Origin: Edolisoma coerulescens
Taxonomy: Eukaryota > Chordata > Aves > Passeriformes > Campephagidae
NCBI GenBank assembly: GCA_013397115.1
Contig: VWZW01001752.1
Location: 62,001-126,000, forward strand
Reading direction: 5' to 3'
Length of the DNA: 64,000 bases
Position numbers and translations under genes: made by a program. Below, one piece after another: positions 24,441-37,000 of the stretch. The number at the start of each line of letters is the position of its first letter. Position 1 is the first letter of the stretch. The notes under the pieces are model-generated. The model worked only from the letters and a program-made list of their open reading frames with translations. It was not told the DNA's origin and did not search any database.

Positions 24441-24769
24441 AAAGCCTTATGAGGAGCAGACTAAATCACTTGGTTTGTTCAGTCTAGAGAAGAGGAGACT
24501 GAGGAGAGACCTCATTGCAGTCTATAACTCCCTAATGAGGGGAAGAGGAGGGGCAGACACTGACCTGTTCTCTGTGGTGATCAGTGACAGGAGCCAAAGA
24601 GCACTGCAACAGGCTCCCCAGGGAAGTGGTCACTCCACCAAGCCTGTCTGAGTTCAAGAAGTGTTTGGACAATTCTCTCAGGCACGTGGTGTGATTCTTG
24701 AGGTATCCTGAACAGGCCAAGGTGTTGAACTCAATGATCATGATGGGTCTCTTCCAACTCATTCTGTGA

Positions 24770-25010
24770 AATTAGTAATCCAATATGACTGTTTCTCAGA
24801 AACTTGCTGGAGAAACATTCTGTTCTACGCACCTGGAAAAATGCGGCAGCATCACAGTTCAAGTCCCTTGGGATTACAATAATAAAACCCAAGTGTCAAA
24901 ACCAAACATGTGTTGTACTTCAATGAAAACATCACTTATATTTTGTTTTGTGGTCAAAGAGAAAAAGAAACCTGCAGTCAACCAAACTGCAAGAGGAGCT
25001 TTTTCCTGAG
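24770..25010. other. Short spacer between CR1 and LTR
   Basis: About 240 bases without a recognised feature. The ATAATAAAACCC near 24,879 contains AATAAA but has no transcript to serve. Confidence 0.45.
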
Positions 25011-25172
25011 TGGCCAAGGTACTGGTGGTACTGGGACTCAGAGATGGCCTTTGCAAGAATAGGTTGGGGCTGCTCCCTGCCAGACACAGACAATTCCAGC
25101 CATTTCCAGTGAGTTCTATAACAGACCTGCCACAGCAGACCTGTCAAGGTGGTGGCACCTCTGTATGTAATG

Positions 25173-25180
25173 TATTTAGA
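25173..25180 (+). promoter_or_regulatory. TATA-like box of the LTR
   Basis: TATTTAGA lies at the position where related LTRs have TATTTAAG just upstream of the transcription start. One base differs from that form, so activity is doubtful. Confidence 0.5.
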
Positions 25181-25705
25181 AAGGGAAAAATCTCACCCAG
25201 GTAGAGGATAAAGGAAAAGAAAGAATTCAGTGAGGAATGGTGAACACAAAGATCAGAGAAGGAGGTGAAGGTACTGCAGATGCCAGAGTAAGTGCTTCCC
25301 CATAGCCCACAAAGAGGAGCAGATATCCATGCTGCAGGCCATGAAAGACTCCACAGTGGAGCAGGCAGGCATTTCCTGAAGGATCTGCTGCCTGTGGAAA
25401 GTCCAAACAGAAGCAGTCTTACCCTGAAATATTATGTCCCATGGGAGGGACTGCATGCTGAAGCAGGGGAAAAGTAGGAGGAGAAAAGACCAGCACAGAG
25501 GAAGAGTTAGTACTGACCACTGCCTTCAGTACTTCATTGGCCCATGCTGCTGAAGGCAGGGAGAGTAGTCAGAAGTATCCTCTTGACAAGGAAACCAGCT
25601 GAGCCTGGAGAACACAGATACGTGGGAGAGGTAAAGTTTTGATAGTTGTTTTTTTTGCTTTTCTTTTTTTATATTTTGCTCCTCGGTACCCGAATACTTT
25701 TTGGC

Positions 25706-25711
25706 AATAAA
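25706..25711 (+). terminator. Polyadenylation hexamer of the LTR
   Basis: AATAAA is intact and sits just upstream of the CAAGTCTGTTTTGCCC block, its normal place in this LTR type. The opposite-orientation copy at 9.5 kb has lost it. Confidence 0.65.
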
Positions 25712-25893
25712 TACAATTATGTTTTCCCTCCTCAAGTCTGTTTTGCCCATGAAAATAGCAGGTAATTAATATCACTTTATCTAAATCCGTGAGCTTTCTC
25801 ATCTTATTTTTACCCTCCATCCTGAAGAGGAGAGTGAATGGGAGAATTGCTGAGTGGGCAACTGGCTGCTGGACAAGAGTAACTCTATTGTAG

Positions 25894-28069
25894 GTTTCTA
25901 AGTGGCAAACTATTACTCAAATTAGGTCTAAGAGCTCTGTGTGTGAAGTAAAGGAAAGTTACTGATGTTACATGCCGGGGCTAACTTCATTGAAAATGTG
26001 CCAGAGGAATAAATAATACTTAGGATACCTCAGGATAAAGAGGGAAACATCGTCATATTCACAGGAGGATTCAAAACAAAGCAAAGATACAGAATCATTC
26101 ATAATGAAAAGTATAATAAAAGCCTTTAAATATGGACTGTTATATAACAAACTGAATTCAATCCCATTAACTCAGACAAATGTACTATCTAGATAAACCT
26201 CGCAATCATTTAAAATAACTTGAGAAGCTTTGTGTGTGTTTGTTTTCTCATTTAATTTTTTTGAAAAACCAGATTTTGTAACACAAAGCTGGTAGCTGGC
26301 ATAAGCACTGAGAGCACTGCACACATGCTTCAGTGTAAGGAAGCCTCTGGGGAAGCACCATGCACAGGAAACTATGGTTTGTTGCTTTTCTTTTTTTTTT
26401 CAGTAAAAGCAAGTCGTTATGAGCACCAGAAGTTCTGCCCTTTTCTGCCCTGCTTCTAAGCATAGTTATACCATTTCCACCACAGCCATGTTCTAAAAGG
26501 ATTATATGTTTATTACTGACTGCTTGTTCTAACCTTATATAAAAGTACGTCTGAAATCTGAACAATAATAACTTCAGCAGGTGTTCATGGCTTGTTTATA
26601 ATTTTATACTTTTTTTTTTTAATATCTCTTCAGGTACTGTGGCCAGTAGTGCTTTCTGCATCACAAAGTACATTATAAAAAACAGCTACCCACAGTGACA
26701 ATTAAACTACTGAAATGAGAACTAAGAGAATCTCTTCAAGAAAGAATTTCAGCTTGCCTCATACTTTATGAAGTGTTCTAGTGGAACCATATGTATATGC
26801 ACATAAACAGAATGTATAGGTTTTGTGGGAATAGAAGTGGTTTAGCACACAAATTTTGAAGGGGTGAGAAATAAAAAATATAAGCATTGAAGCTTGTAAC
26901 AAGCTATATAATTTTAGGGTTTATTATATATATTTATAACTAAAATATTATTTGCTATTGTCAATTATTAACTCATAGAATGTACTAATTCTATGTAGGA
27001 TGTTTTTCATACTGTTTTTCTGAAAATGCTTTTTTTATGCTTTTTCAACATATATAAAATCCAGCTGCTTTGCTAGTAGAAAGTGCTTGAAAGTTGTCCA
27101 GCTTCCAAATGTTACTGGGCAGCTAAGAAATGTTAACAGCCTTTGTTTACTCTGTAAAGTGTGCTAACTTGCACATAAATCCTATCCTGGTGGATATTTA
27201 AATATGTTTTTAATAATCTGTAATACCTGCAATGGCAGATTTTATTCTTTTCATCTATATTATATATTCCTCTTTTCAGAATATATTTCAAAAAAGTATA
27301 TATAGGTATGATATGTATGGTCTTTCATCATAGTACTTTCAAATATATAAATGTTTGTTAAATTGTTTCTACTAGATTTTTTTTTCCCCAAATTGGAAGG
27401 TTGTATAGAGAATAAGATAAATGGCAGCACCAAAGCTTTGCAAAACTGTGAGAAAGCCAAGAAATAAACATAAAACTTTGAGGTTGTAGAGCAGGGCCAA
27501 AATTGCATATTAAGAACCAAATCAGTTATGGTGCAATTTTGATATTAACAATCTGCATTTATAAGAAAGAAATAAGAGAAAATCTTTTACAGAGAGAAAA
27601 ACTTGGTTAAAGCATACTATAGTCCATCCAATAGAGCTATAAAAGAGAAATGAATAGAATTGGATAATAGACTAGTAACTAAAAGTTCATTTAATTGCAG
27701 TTCCACCACTATTTTTCAATAATGAGTACTGAAAACAAAAGTAATTGACAACGTAAACTAGTGGTGTCAAAAATGAGCAGTATCTTTTTTACTCTAGAAA
27801 TATTTGACATCATCAATTCTTCTCTTCAATCAATCTCCAGTAATTTGTCTAAAGGCTTTTGTAGTTCTCTGAATAGAAATAGTACATATTCTGTTTTCCA
27901 GGTTTTCCATTTTCCAGGAAGGCAGTCACTTCGGAATTGTAGCCTCCTGTAGTCCTGGGTTTGCAAGGTCCTCCAAACTGGGTCATGGTAAACCCCAGCA
28001 TCAGCACAGAGTGAGGGATGAATGAACTGAGGGAAAACCTGTGGAGGAGGACCATGGTGATAGCAGGAG
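25894..28069. other. AT-rich unique DNA, no gene seen
   Basis: No family or exon is recognised. A stretch at 27,020-27,210 has a denser, less repetitive texture with a CTTTGTTTACTC forkhead/SOX-like word and could be regulatory, but that is only an impression. The 105-codon minus frame at 26,248-26,565 has no motif. Confidence 0.5.
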
Positions 28070-28678
28070 AAAAATTAGACATATGCCAGTAATGTGGATG
28101 TTCAGCCCAGAAAGCCAAATATATGCTGTGCTGCACCTAAAGAAGTGTGACAAGCAGGTCATGGGAGGTGATTTTTCCCCTCTACCCTGCCCTCATGAGA
28201 TCCCACCTGGAGTACTGCATTATTTTCTAGAGCCCCCTGCAGCACAAGGACATGGACCTGCTGGAGGGAGTCTGGATGAGGGCCACGAAGAGACCAAAGG
28301 ACTGAAGAATCTCCTATGAAGACAGTCTGAGAGAGCTGGGGTTGTTCAGCCTGGAGAAGAGAAATCTCCAGATAGACCTTATAGCAGGCCTCCAGCACCT
28401 TAAGAGGCCCTACAAGAAAGCTGATAGGAGAAGGAGGAAAGGATTTAAATGGAAAGATGATAGATTTATAAGGAAGAAATTCTTTACTTAGGGGGTGGGG
28501 AGGCACTGGAACTTGTTGCCCAGAGGAATTGTAGATATCCCATCCCTGGTCATCCAATCATCAGATTGGATGAGGCTTTGAGCCACCTGTTTAATGGAAG
28601 GTATCCCTGTCTATGACAGGGACATTGAAACTAAATGATCCATAAAGGCCCTTTCCAGCCAAATCATTCTGTAAATTC
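28070..28678 (+). mobile_element. CR1 LINE, 3' part
   Basis: The plus-strand copy begins in the C-terminal coding part (GCCCAGAAAGCCAAATATATG near 28,104, AAGCAGGTCATGGGAGGTGA near 28,154). It continues through GAGATCCCACCTGGAGTACTGC (28,198), GGGGTTGTTCAGCCTGGAGAAGAG (28,338) and AAGAAATTCTTTACTTAGGG. It then ends in the tail with a single decayed octamer ATTCTGTA at about 28,666. It is diverged, with frameshifts and stops throughout. It is of the same type as the 10.8-kb copy, in opposite orientation. The 132-codon minus frame at 28,159-28,557 is its antisense. Confidence 0.93.
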
Positions 28679-30639
28679 ATCAGTATTATGGTTGAAGTTC
28701 TAGCTTTATGAGGGGAGTCAGTGGAGGTATATATTAATAACCAAAAAGCCAATGTCCTAACTACTTATTACTTCTATTACTGTTTTAAGTACTGTTCCAA
28801 CTAATTCCTAACTGAACAGGTGAATTAAACTCAGTTTACCAATCAAAATCTGCATAACACTAAAAGGAAGTTTACTGTAATATCTGCGCTGTTTAACTAG
28901 GGTTTCCTTCCCATCCCCCCCAACCCATCAGCTTAAAATAGAACCAAAATTTTTCATTTTATAGAGAAGAATCAGCAGTTAAATTCAGCAGGCAAGCCTT
29001 TCCTTTTACTCTGCTACTCATGAATAAAAGCAGAAACCATTTAACATGTCAAAAATAATGGAAGCTTTCCCTAGGGATATTTTCCATCTTGGCCTTTGCC
29101 ATCATGCATTCTCAGGCTCACGTTACTTTTCACATTGTATGTTGTTGTTGTTAAGGCGGAAACATAAGCAATTAAAAAGATAATATCCTCACTGTTTCCA
29201 TGGAGGCCATTATTGTTCTTCACTGTGGTGGTTTTTGTGGTTTTGTTTCTTTTTATACTAATGAAGCCCATTTCCTTTTTTTTTTAATTTTATTGTAAAA
29301 TGTATAACACTAATGGTTTAGACTGATTTCTTCCTGTGTCAAGTCTAATACTATGTAACAGTTTGTTTATACTGTTGGCTGCCTTAAAATAAATAAATAA
29401 ATGAATGAATAAATAAAAGATGAAAGAAAAAAGTAATAAGAAAAGACCGATTTTATCACTTACATCATTAATGGGTAAACTTGTTGGCATAGAAGTGACA
29501 ATATTGCTGACAATGACTTTGGCAAAGACAGGTCTCTTTAGCTTAGTGTTTGATAAGATGGTATTTGATTTGCAGCTCTGAGTTTAGACAATGGAGGAGC
29601 ACACAAAAAAAGTAGAAATCATTACCATGGAACAGCAATTGGAAGGAAAAGAAAAGCCACAAGTAAAAGCACAAGCTTTGCAAAAAATTAAGTTATATAG
29701 TGCCTTTTGTTTTTTTAATAAATTCTTTTTATAGCTAAGCTTTCATTTCCAAAACATAATTGATTTAAATTAGTTTCAAGGGCCATTTTCTTTATCACTG
29801 TTACAGACCTGCACAAGTTTTTCTGTTTCCATTTCATTTTTCATGGTAAAATAAGAAATAGGATTACACTGTTTGCTCATCTGTCCAGATTTATCATGGG
29901 TACAAGCTACTGCATCACATTAGAATCAGATCCAAATGGTGGATTCCTCAATATTATTGTGTTTTTAAAAATTATTTCTTTTCTTGTGTTCAGGAGATTT
30001 AAAATATCATACTCCTCGAGACTCAATGCATGGATTAATAGAAGATCTGATGAGTCATCTGAAAATGTAACCAAATAACGATTGCATTATTGGCTCTGTT
30101 CCAACAATTCAATATCTTAAACAGCACTTATTCTCTCCCTCTGGGGTTATTTTATATATTACAATGCTTCCTTTGAATGTTCACTGACAAGTTTTAACCA
30201 GCCTAGCTGAAAGAACAAAGCTATATATAAATTGTGCATGCACAGAGGAGTTCTGTCCTTCTTCATAAATGTACACTCCACAAAATATAAAATAAAAATG
30301 TGTATGAAGATGCTGCCTTGGCAGCTGAAGCTGTAAGACACAAGTTTTATTCACATGCACACATATACAGCCTTCTCTGAAATTGTTTGGGCTGTGATAG
30401 GTGAGAGATGAGAAAAAAGTAGTTTGTTGACATCAGGGTTCATAGAGAAATGTAAAATAGTCGTGGTCTGAGGATTTGTGCAATCATTTAATTTCTGATA
30501 TATAGCAGATCTCATCTTTTGTCTTTCTTGTTAGCTGTAGGACAAATAGGACTTTGATAAGAAAATTTGTTTTGCTCACATCTACCACTTTACTAGGCCT
30601 TTGTTATTTCCTAATTCATGAACATAAAGAAAAACAAAT
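28679..30639. other. AT-rich unique DNA with simple repeats
   Basis: No gene is recognised. It contains a C-rich patch (CCCATCCCCCCCAACCCAT near 28,911) and an (AAAT)n run at 29,386-29,417. There are several T runs near 29,276-29,291. Confidence 0.55.
29386..29417 (+). repeat. (AAAT)n microsatellite, interrupted
   Basis: AAAT units with two GAAT interruptions in the middle are read directly over 32 bases. It is a candidate polymorphic marker. Confidence 0.9.
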
Positions 30640-30815
30640 TAAGTATGAATTCTGGAATTAATGTCCTTTCAGCTCATTACACTTGAAAGGGGATTATTAA
30701 GTCACAATTCTGGTTGGACAACTGCGTCCTTAATGCTACCGCTCTCCTGACAGTAAGGAAGAAAATTGTGCACATAATGCCGGCTTGAAGAGGTTTATTT
30801 CTTTTCTTATGTAAC
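30640..30815. promoter_or_regulatory. Candidate conserved non-coding element (motif-based)
   Basis: TGGAATTAATGTCC, GGGGATTATTAAGTC and CCTTAATGCTACCG lie close together in a stretch free of homopolymers, with CpG present (for example GCGTCC, TACCGC, GCCGGC). Retained CpGs and packed homeodomain-like cores suggest constraint. This is inference from sequence texture only. Confidence 0.22.
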
Positions 30816-33800
30816 ATCAGGGTAAGAAAAAGACAAGCTAGGCTAAGAGGTCACATTCTGCCCAATGCTACTTGTTACATTTTACAGGCTTGATTTGATT
30901 GAAAGCAACCTTCTCTAGTAAATCTAATATTACAGAATCCGAGAGCCAAGTTTTTATGTTTTCATGCATGCAGAATAACCCTGTGACTAATCCCTGACTT
31001 CAGAGGAGTAGTTCAGAGGTGATACGTTTACAATTAATGTTTCTTTGCGAGCAAGGACACCCAAATTAATACTAAATTAAGAAACAAATTATTATCCAAG
31101 GAATAGAAAGTCCACCTCCTCCATTCTTTTCTATGTAAGAATGCACCAAAAATACTCCATGTACTGTCATAATTTTTACAATGTACCCTGTGAAAGGACT
31201 GAATATAGATCTGGGAGTACAAGTAGAACAAATCCTTATTCAAACTTAAACTCTCTGAAATTAGAATTAATGCAAGTGTAGGGCGTACACTGAATTTTTA
31301 ATTTTCTGAAATATCAGATGTATCTCCTTGGAGACAGTCAAAAGTACTTTGCATAACAGATCTGAAAGACAACAATCAGAAGTTACTGTTCATAAAAAGC
31401 CTTTCATTTCTATTATATGAGTAATTTTGATCAAATCATCGGGAAAAAACCTAAAAGTGTGTTTTGGTTCAACCACAAGATATGAGAAAAAACCATAAAC
31501 AATTAGCTCATTCCATGTCATATAGGAAGTAAGTTTAAATATTGTAACAGGCCACAATTGTCTTAAAATAGCTTGAAATAATGGGAAAATTTACTAAAAA
31601 AGAAAACCAATCAAAACTACACCAGTAAAGTGTTACTAATCTAAGACAGCCTTTAAACAAGTGAAGGACGAGAAGTACAAGAACATCTTTTGAATGAAGG
31701 TAAGTTTAATATTGACTGTGAATAGATTGGAAATAGCTGAGGACAAAATTCAAAGTTGGGAAAATTTATTGGCTCATATCAGAGACTGTAACTGTAGCCT
31801 AAAGCAAAAATCATAAAGGATGTATGTCCTCAAATCCCAAATTCTAGGTTTTTTCCCACAGAATGGAAGTCAATACTCTTTGACTAACATTTAGGTTTAA
31901 GTATTTCAGGTGAACTGTAAGGAGCCTTAGACCTGGATCCAAAATTATCTCACTAAGTTACAACACACTAGATCTTGCATTCCGAAGGTGAATTAATTTA
32001 ATCTAATTTTGCATCGTATATGAGGTTTTTTTACAAGAGACATAGTAGAGGAATAAGCATCACCAAGAAGGTTTTGAATCCACATGTTTTAGAGTTCTAC
32101 CTGAGAATAAGATTTTATAGAAGTCCTGCTCTTTTTCTACTGTCTGATGAAGTGATAGGAGTGAAATAATTCTTCATTATTTCTCTATGAAGGCTGAGGT
32201 GTATCTGAGATCTCAGTGCATAGTTGCACATAGGTAATTCATATGAAAAAAATAACAACAGAGACAAGCTTTGAATCTTATCATGCAGAAATTTTACTTG
32301 AAGGTACACTTTAGCCTTCTCTTTAAGTACAGCCCTAACCTTTTTCTTAAAGGAAAAGGACTGATGTTTTTAGCAAATGGCTTCATGTGTTTCACTATAC
32401 TTACGGTTGAAACCCTCACCCAGGAAACATCTGCCAGCATTCTGCTCAGTATCTCGCCACCGAGTTATACAGTATGCTGATGTTAGAGGAACATTCTTCA
32501 ATCTTTCAAAGCCGTGTTGCCTCTGGATTCTATTACGAAATGTTGTCTGATTAAGTTTATTTGTGCTGGGAAAAAAACATTGAAGAAACAATTTTTTTCT
32601 TGTTGTCAGCACACTGATCAAGAAGGATAAAGGTCTGCATTCTTCTCCCTGTACAATTAACTGTTCTATGTTTTATGCAATTGTTGTTTCATGCAAATTT
32701 TTGGAAAGTCTTATGAAGTTTAGATTTGGTCTCAAAATGAATCATCTTGCAGGTTATTCTTTCAGTGGTGACTATAGCAGAATTCTCAGAGTACAAGTGG
32801 TATAAAGTCTCATGTAAACTACCTACTGTGTTTTTGTCTCAAGTACTAAATCCATGAGCTTCAGTTCCTAGAGGCTAGGAGGTTATCTAGGAAGCATCAC
32901 ATAAGACTACCTTTGTTCTATACACTTCCTAAAGTATCAACTAGCAAACTCCAGTCTATTGTTAGAGTCAGGGTTCATGATTAGATTTGGTTCTGATCTT
33001 TCCTATTACAATTCATAGCTCAATAAAATGAGGTAATGTTCTTATTTGGGCAATATAGAATTTATGTACTTACATTAAGACAAAAAGTTGAATTTGCTTG
33101 TTTTCATGTGCTACTGGGCCACTGGTTCCCTCTCTAACACAAAGCTTTAAAAATTCTTTTCTACAGAATAACACATTTTAACACAATTGGTGAAGAAATT
33201 TATTCTGGTTCTATGTTTTATTTGGTGAGAAAAGCATGGTAGATATAAAACAATATGGAGAAAACAATCACTATACCTGCATTTCTCAGGTATTTCTCAG
33301 GCATGCTAAGTAAGCATGCTGCAAGAAATTGTGTGAGGTAAAGAGTGAGATCCACAAGGAAGTCATAAGGAGAAATGTCTGAGTTCTGACTGGCTGTAAT
33401 AACTTTGTTATTGCTAACTGCACTGAACTGCAACCCAAAATGGAGTTAGAAACTGACTCATTTTAAGTGCTAGCTGAATAACAGATTTTATTATCTTAAT
33501 TATCAAATCAACTGTATTAATTTAAATGAATAGTTCAATCAACAATGAACACATCATTTTTCATTAGAAAAAGAAGTCTAACTTCTGCAAAACAGTATAA
33601 TACAAGATTTAATTATTTAGGCACATAAACAATTAGGATATTGAGAGAACAGAAGCACAAGGCCAAGACCAAATAAAAGTTAAAAATTACTGCAATAAAC
33701 TGGTCATGAATACCATTCTCATAAGAAACTTTTTCTTGAAATCTTTTTTTCTGATGAACCATTCTCCAGACAGAACAAGAGGAGAAGTGATCTGTAAGCA

Positions 33801-34042
33801 GACAAAACTTTTTAAGAAGATTTACCAAAACCAGAGTGTGTACTGCAGTTAGGCTTGTAAGAGGCAAACTACAGATTGACAAGGATCTGTGAAGACAGTG
33901 TTCTCTAAGAACAAAGGAATAGGCTGGAAATTAAACCAAATAAAATAAGAAACCTCCTGGCCTTACATCAGTATTATACCAGGATTGAAAGAAGCCCCAG
34001 AGGAAGACAGTTTAAAGACAGATCTTCATCAAATTTGAAAAG

Positions 34043-34061
34043 AAAAAAAAAAAAAAAAAAA
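34043..34061 (+). repeat. A19 homopolymer in an A/G-rich tract
   Basis: Nineteen A in a row are followed by purine-rich sequence to about 34,090. No retrocopy or LINE end is recognisable upstream, so it is not assigned as a poly(A) tail. Confidence 0.9.
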
Positions 34062-37000
34062 GGAGAGGGGAAAAAAGGCAGAAAAAAAATAGCAGCAAGT
34101 GTAGTACAATTATTACAGAACTGAGTTTAGTAGCCCAGGAGACCCCATGGTTTATATTTTCCATATAAACTCTCTGAATGAGGTTGTTATAGCTAAAAAA
34201 CAATGTGATGATAGGTGGGTACAGACATGGGAAACATCTCCTTTATGATGGTGAGACCCAGTGGGTATCCTACTGTGTGGAACCATGGCCACCCAGTGGC
34301 TCTTACATGGACCCATCAATAGCAGAGGCTTACTTTCAGAGAGGCCGGGAACTTTGCCATCTGCTAGTCACAGAGATTTTAGCCTAGTCCTTCATTAATG
34401 TTCATGTCAAAATTTTTTTTGTTATCTGGGTTTTACTTTTTAGATGTGAGGGAACTTCTCTTTTTTTAACAAGCCATGCTTCTCTCATCCATGATACTGC
34501 TCTTTATTCTGTGAGTCACAGAAAAGATGTAGATATCTTTTCATGCTAACTCTGGTTTTGAATAGACCCAGGCTCTTATACTTAAAGGGAAACTATTTAG
34601 AATAAATTTCTCAAACCAAAACAGCCTAATGTGATTCCATAGGTTCAATACGTAAAGATCGCTGTCAATTGAAACTCAGGTCTGTGTATGTGAAACAGCA
34701 TGGGTAGGGAAAGAACTAAGATGTTTGCTGCTGAAGAACTTCACCAAGTTTCTGAAGCTATCCTTTCTTGCTACTATTCCCACGGTACTATTATCTTCCA
34801 ATGTTTTCTGCAACTTCTGAAAGTCATGCTACACTTAGTGCCTTATTTTTTATCCTTTAACGCCACCAAATCTTAACACTTTACAATATCCTACTGTTCT
34901 TTCCTACAAACTCTGGAAAACTTCGTTTAAACTTTACTTCCTTTACTTTCTTTCTGAGATGCTCCAGGCAATTTATCATCAAGCGATGAACTCTGCTTGA
35001 CACCCTGTATTCCAGCATTTGTACACCATGTTGCAGCCCAGTAACTTCAATGGTTTTTTTCAGGTAGGTGTCTGTGTCCAATTTAAATTCTACTTGCCTA
35101 AGGGTTTTCTCTATTGGAACTGCTATAAGCTGTCACACCTGTACAAGTGACATTTTCTTATTTAACCTTGACCCATATCCTAGTGAATATAATTTGAGTG
35201 ATTGTTATAGTATCATCATTAATTTTCTAATAATACAGTCTGGAATTGTCTAGAAATCCTTAAACTCTGTAAGTTATGATGCAGAATTATTGGATATGAC
35301 AGGACATCTAAAAGACTTGCCCTTAATTCCTATGCCCTAGCAGCTAAGAAATTCTGAATAAAATGCTATGAGACTGAAACCAAAAAAGGAGTTTGTGACT
35401 GACATACAAAATGTAGGAAGGTAGTAGAGACCTCCTTTAAGAAAATAATGCACTTAAGCTTTTGAAATTATAGAACTTTTCTCAGCATACCTATCATTCC
35501 TCCCTTTGTTTTTCCTTTATCAGACAGACTTGTAATGTTTTTAGCATTTTTTCCTCATGATTTTCACATCTGAAGATGAAGATCTTTCATCTGAAAAGTT
35601 GTATCAGACTTTTTCCACTGTTATCCCAGTTTCTGATTTTATTTTAAACATTTCCTGATGTCCTATTAAAACATGCCACTGATTCCCCAAAAAAAAAGAT
35701 TCTTTGTATTATATTCCTCTGTTGATGACAAGCAGAACCTTGTCAGTCTTTATCTGTCAGAAGCAAATATTAAGTGATTCTTAACCTAGCTTGAACCACT
35801 TTTGTGACCCTACTAATTACAATCCTTAAATATAAAATATTTGCTGCAAAGCATGTTTATATGACCCTGAAGTGATAGTACTATCCTGAGCTTTCTGCTA
35901 ATATAGAAGTTGGATGGTTTTACATTGTATTTAATGTATTTATTCAAATTGTTATTCTCTTGCCTTTGTGAAATGGAATAAAATGGTATGAAGAGTCTGA
36001 TCTAGGAACATAAATTGGAAATTGGAAAATAAATTACTCTGAGTGTCCTGATGTACATTTCCAAGTGTGAAAACCTGCTGGTAAAGCATTTGAGACACAT
36101 CATTGCTGAATTAGATATGACATGTAAACTTTTTTCCCCTGTTAGAAGAACCCTTTAGGAGCCTCATTCCTAAGATATTTTTATAATACTTACCCCCCCA
36201 AAAAAATTGAAGATATATAGCCTACCCTTAAGTTTAATAGCTATGAGATTTTGCATTCTGTCTTTCTTGATTTTGGCAGGGACTCTGTTCTTTGTAGGCC
36301 CTTTCTTTTATGCCACTTTCATAAATTGATGTTTCCCATAAAATATTCAAACTCTGTTCTGATCAGTAACCTTAATGATACAGAGATCCTTACAATGAGG
36401 TTTCTGAAAGTAACAAAACATATTTTGATTCATATTTCTCCTGATTGTCTGGTTGCATGGGAATATATAAAAGGCAAAGCTACTGTCTATTTTTTCCCTA
36501 CATACTGATAAATTGAAAAAAATCTATTTTGTGTGAAAGAATTTGCTTTTGAAATAGCTTTATGTTATTGCTTGTCCACATTTTTGAATAAATTTGAATG
36601 TTTTGAAAGAAAATAATATAACATGAATGTAGTAATAAAATGCTTTCTAATAATGTGATACTCATTCAAGCCTAAAAACAATGATTCTTTTGCATTAAGA
36701 AAGGCAAAAACATAATAAATTAATCCATTAAAGCTCATAATGGGGTTCACTTCTAGTCCACTTATGGGTTTAATGGCTTTTAAATGGTCATACTATGTGG
36801 AATTTGTAAAACTGTTGTAAAATATAGTGAGTACATAGTGTCGTCATCAGATAAGTACTTGAAAAAAGAAACAAAAAAGAGGATGCTTATATTAGGTAGA
36901 TCAAAACATTCTGGACATTCGATAATTTGATCACCCCAAGAAAATTGAATGTTTTTTCTAAAATTCACAACTTAAAGTAGTATTATTTCATGAAGATATT

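Larger units (their letters stand above)
23600..24769 (+). mobile_element. CR1 LINE lacking nearly all of ORF2
   Basis: The plus-strand element contains three CR1 parts in the right order. The first is an ORF1 esterase-domain segment from about 23,680. The second is the ORF1/ORF2 junction with the opening codons of ORF2 (24,338-24,440). The third is the 3' UTR from AAGCCTTATGAGGAGC near 24,440 to the tail octamer ATTCTGTG at 24,761-24,768. Almost the whole endonuclease and all of RT are absent between the second and third parts. Since a 5' region this far upstream is rarely copied, this was once a long CR1 that later lost its middle, or a copy made from a deleted or spliced RNA. The tail type equals that of the minus-strand element at 17.3 kb. 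The left end is approximate. Confidence 0.88.
25011..25893 (+). mobile_element. Endogenous retrovirus LTR, plus strand, diverged
   Basis: This is the same LTR type as the minus-strand copy at 9.4-10.1 kb, in the other orientation. In order it shows a 5' block with CTGCCAGACACAGACAATTCC near 25,077, then GGTGGCACCTCTGTATGTAATG leading to a TATA-like TATTTAGA (25,173-25,180). Next come transcribed-region words with repeated CTGAAGGA, CTGTGGAA and CATGGGAGGGACTGCATGCTG, then an AATAAA polyadenylation hexamer at 25,706-25,711. The CTCAAGTCTGTTTTGCCCATGA block and a GAGGAGAGTGAATGGGAGA 3' part follow. This copy keeps both promoter-like and polyadenylation signals, unlike its partner. No gag, pol or env sequence adjoins it, so it is probably a solo LTR. 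Ends are approximate and no target duplication was identified. Short open frames inside (for example 25,253-25,456 and 25,526-25,820, minus) are chance. Confidence 0.82.

Noticed and set aside
28159..28557. 132-codon minus-strand frame
   Set aside because: It is antisense to a plus-strand CR1.
34043..34061. Poly(A) run as a retrocopy tail
   Set aside because: There is no recognisable coding or 3' UTR sequence or polyadenylation hexamer upstream, so it is treated as a simple homopolymer.
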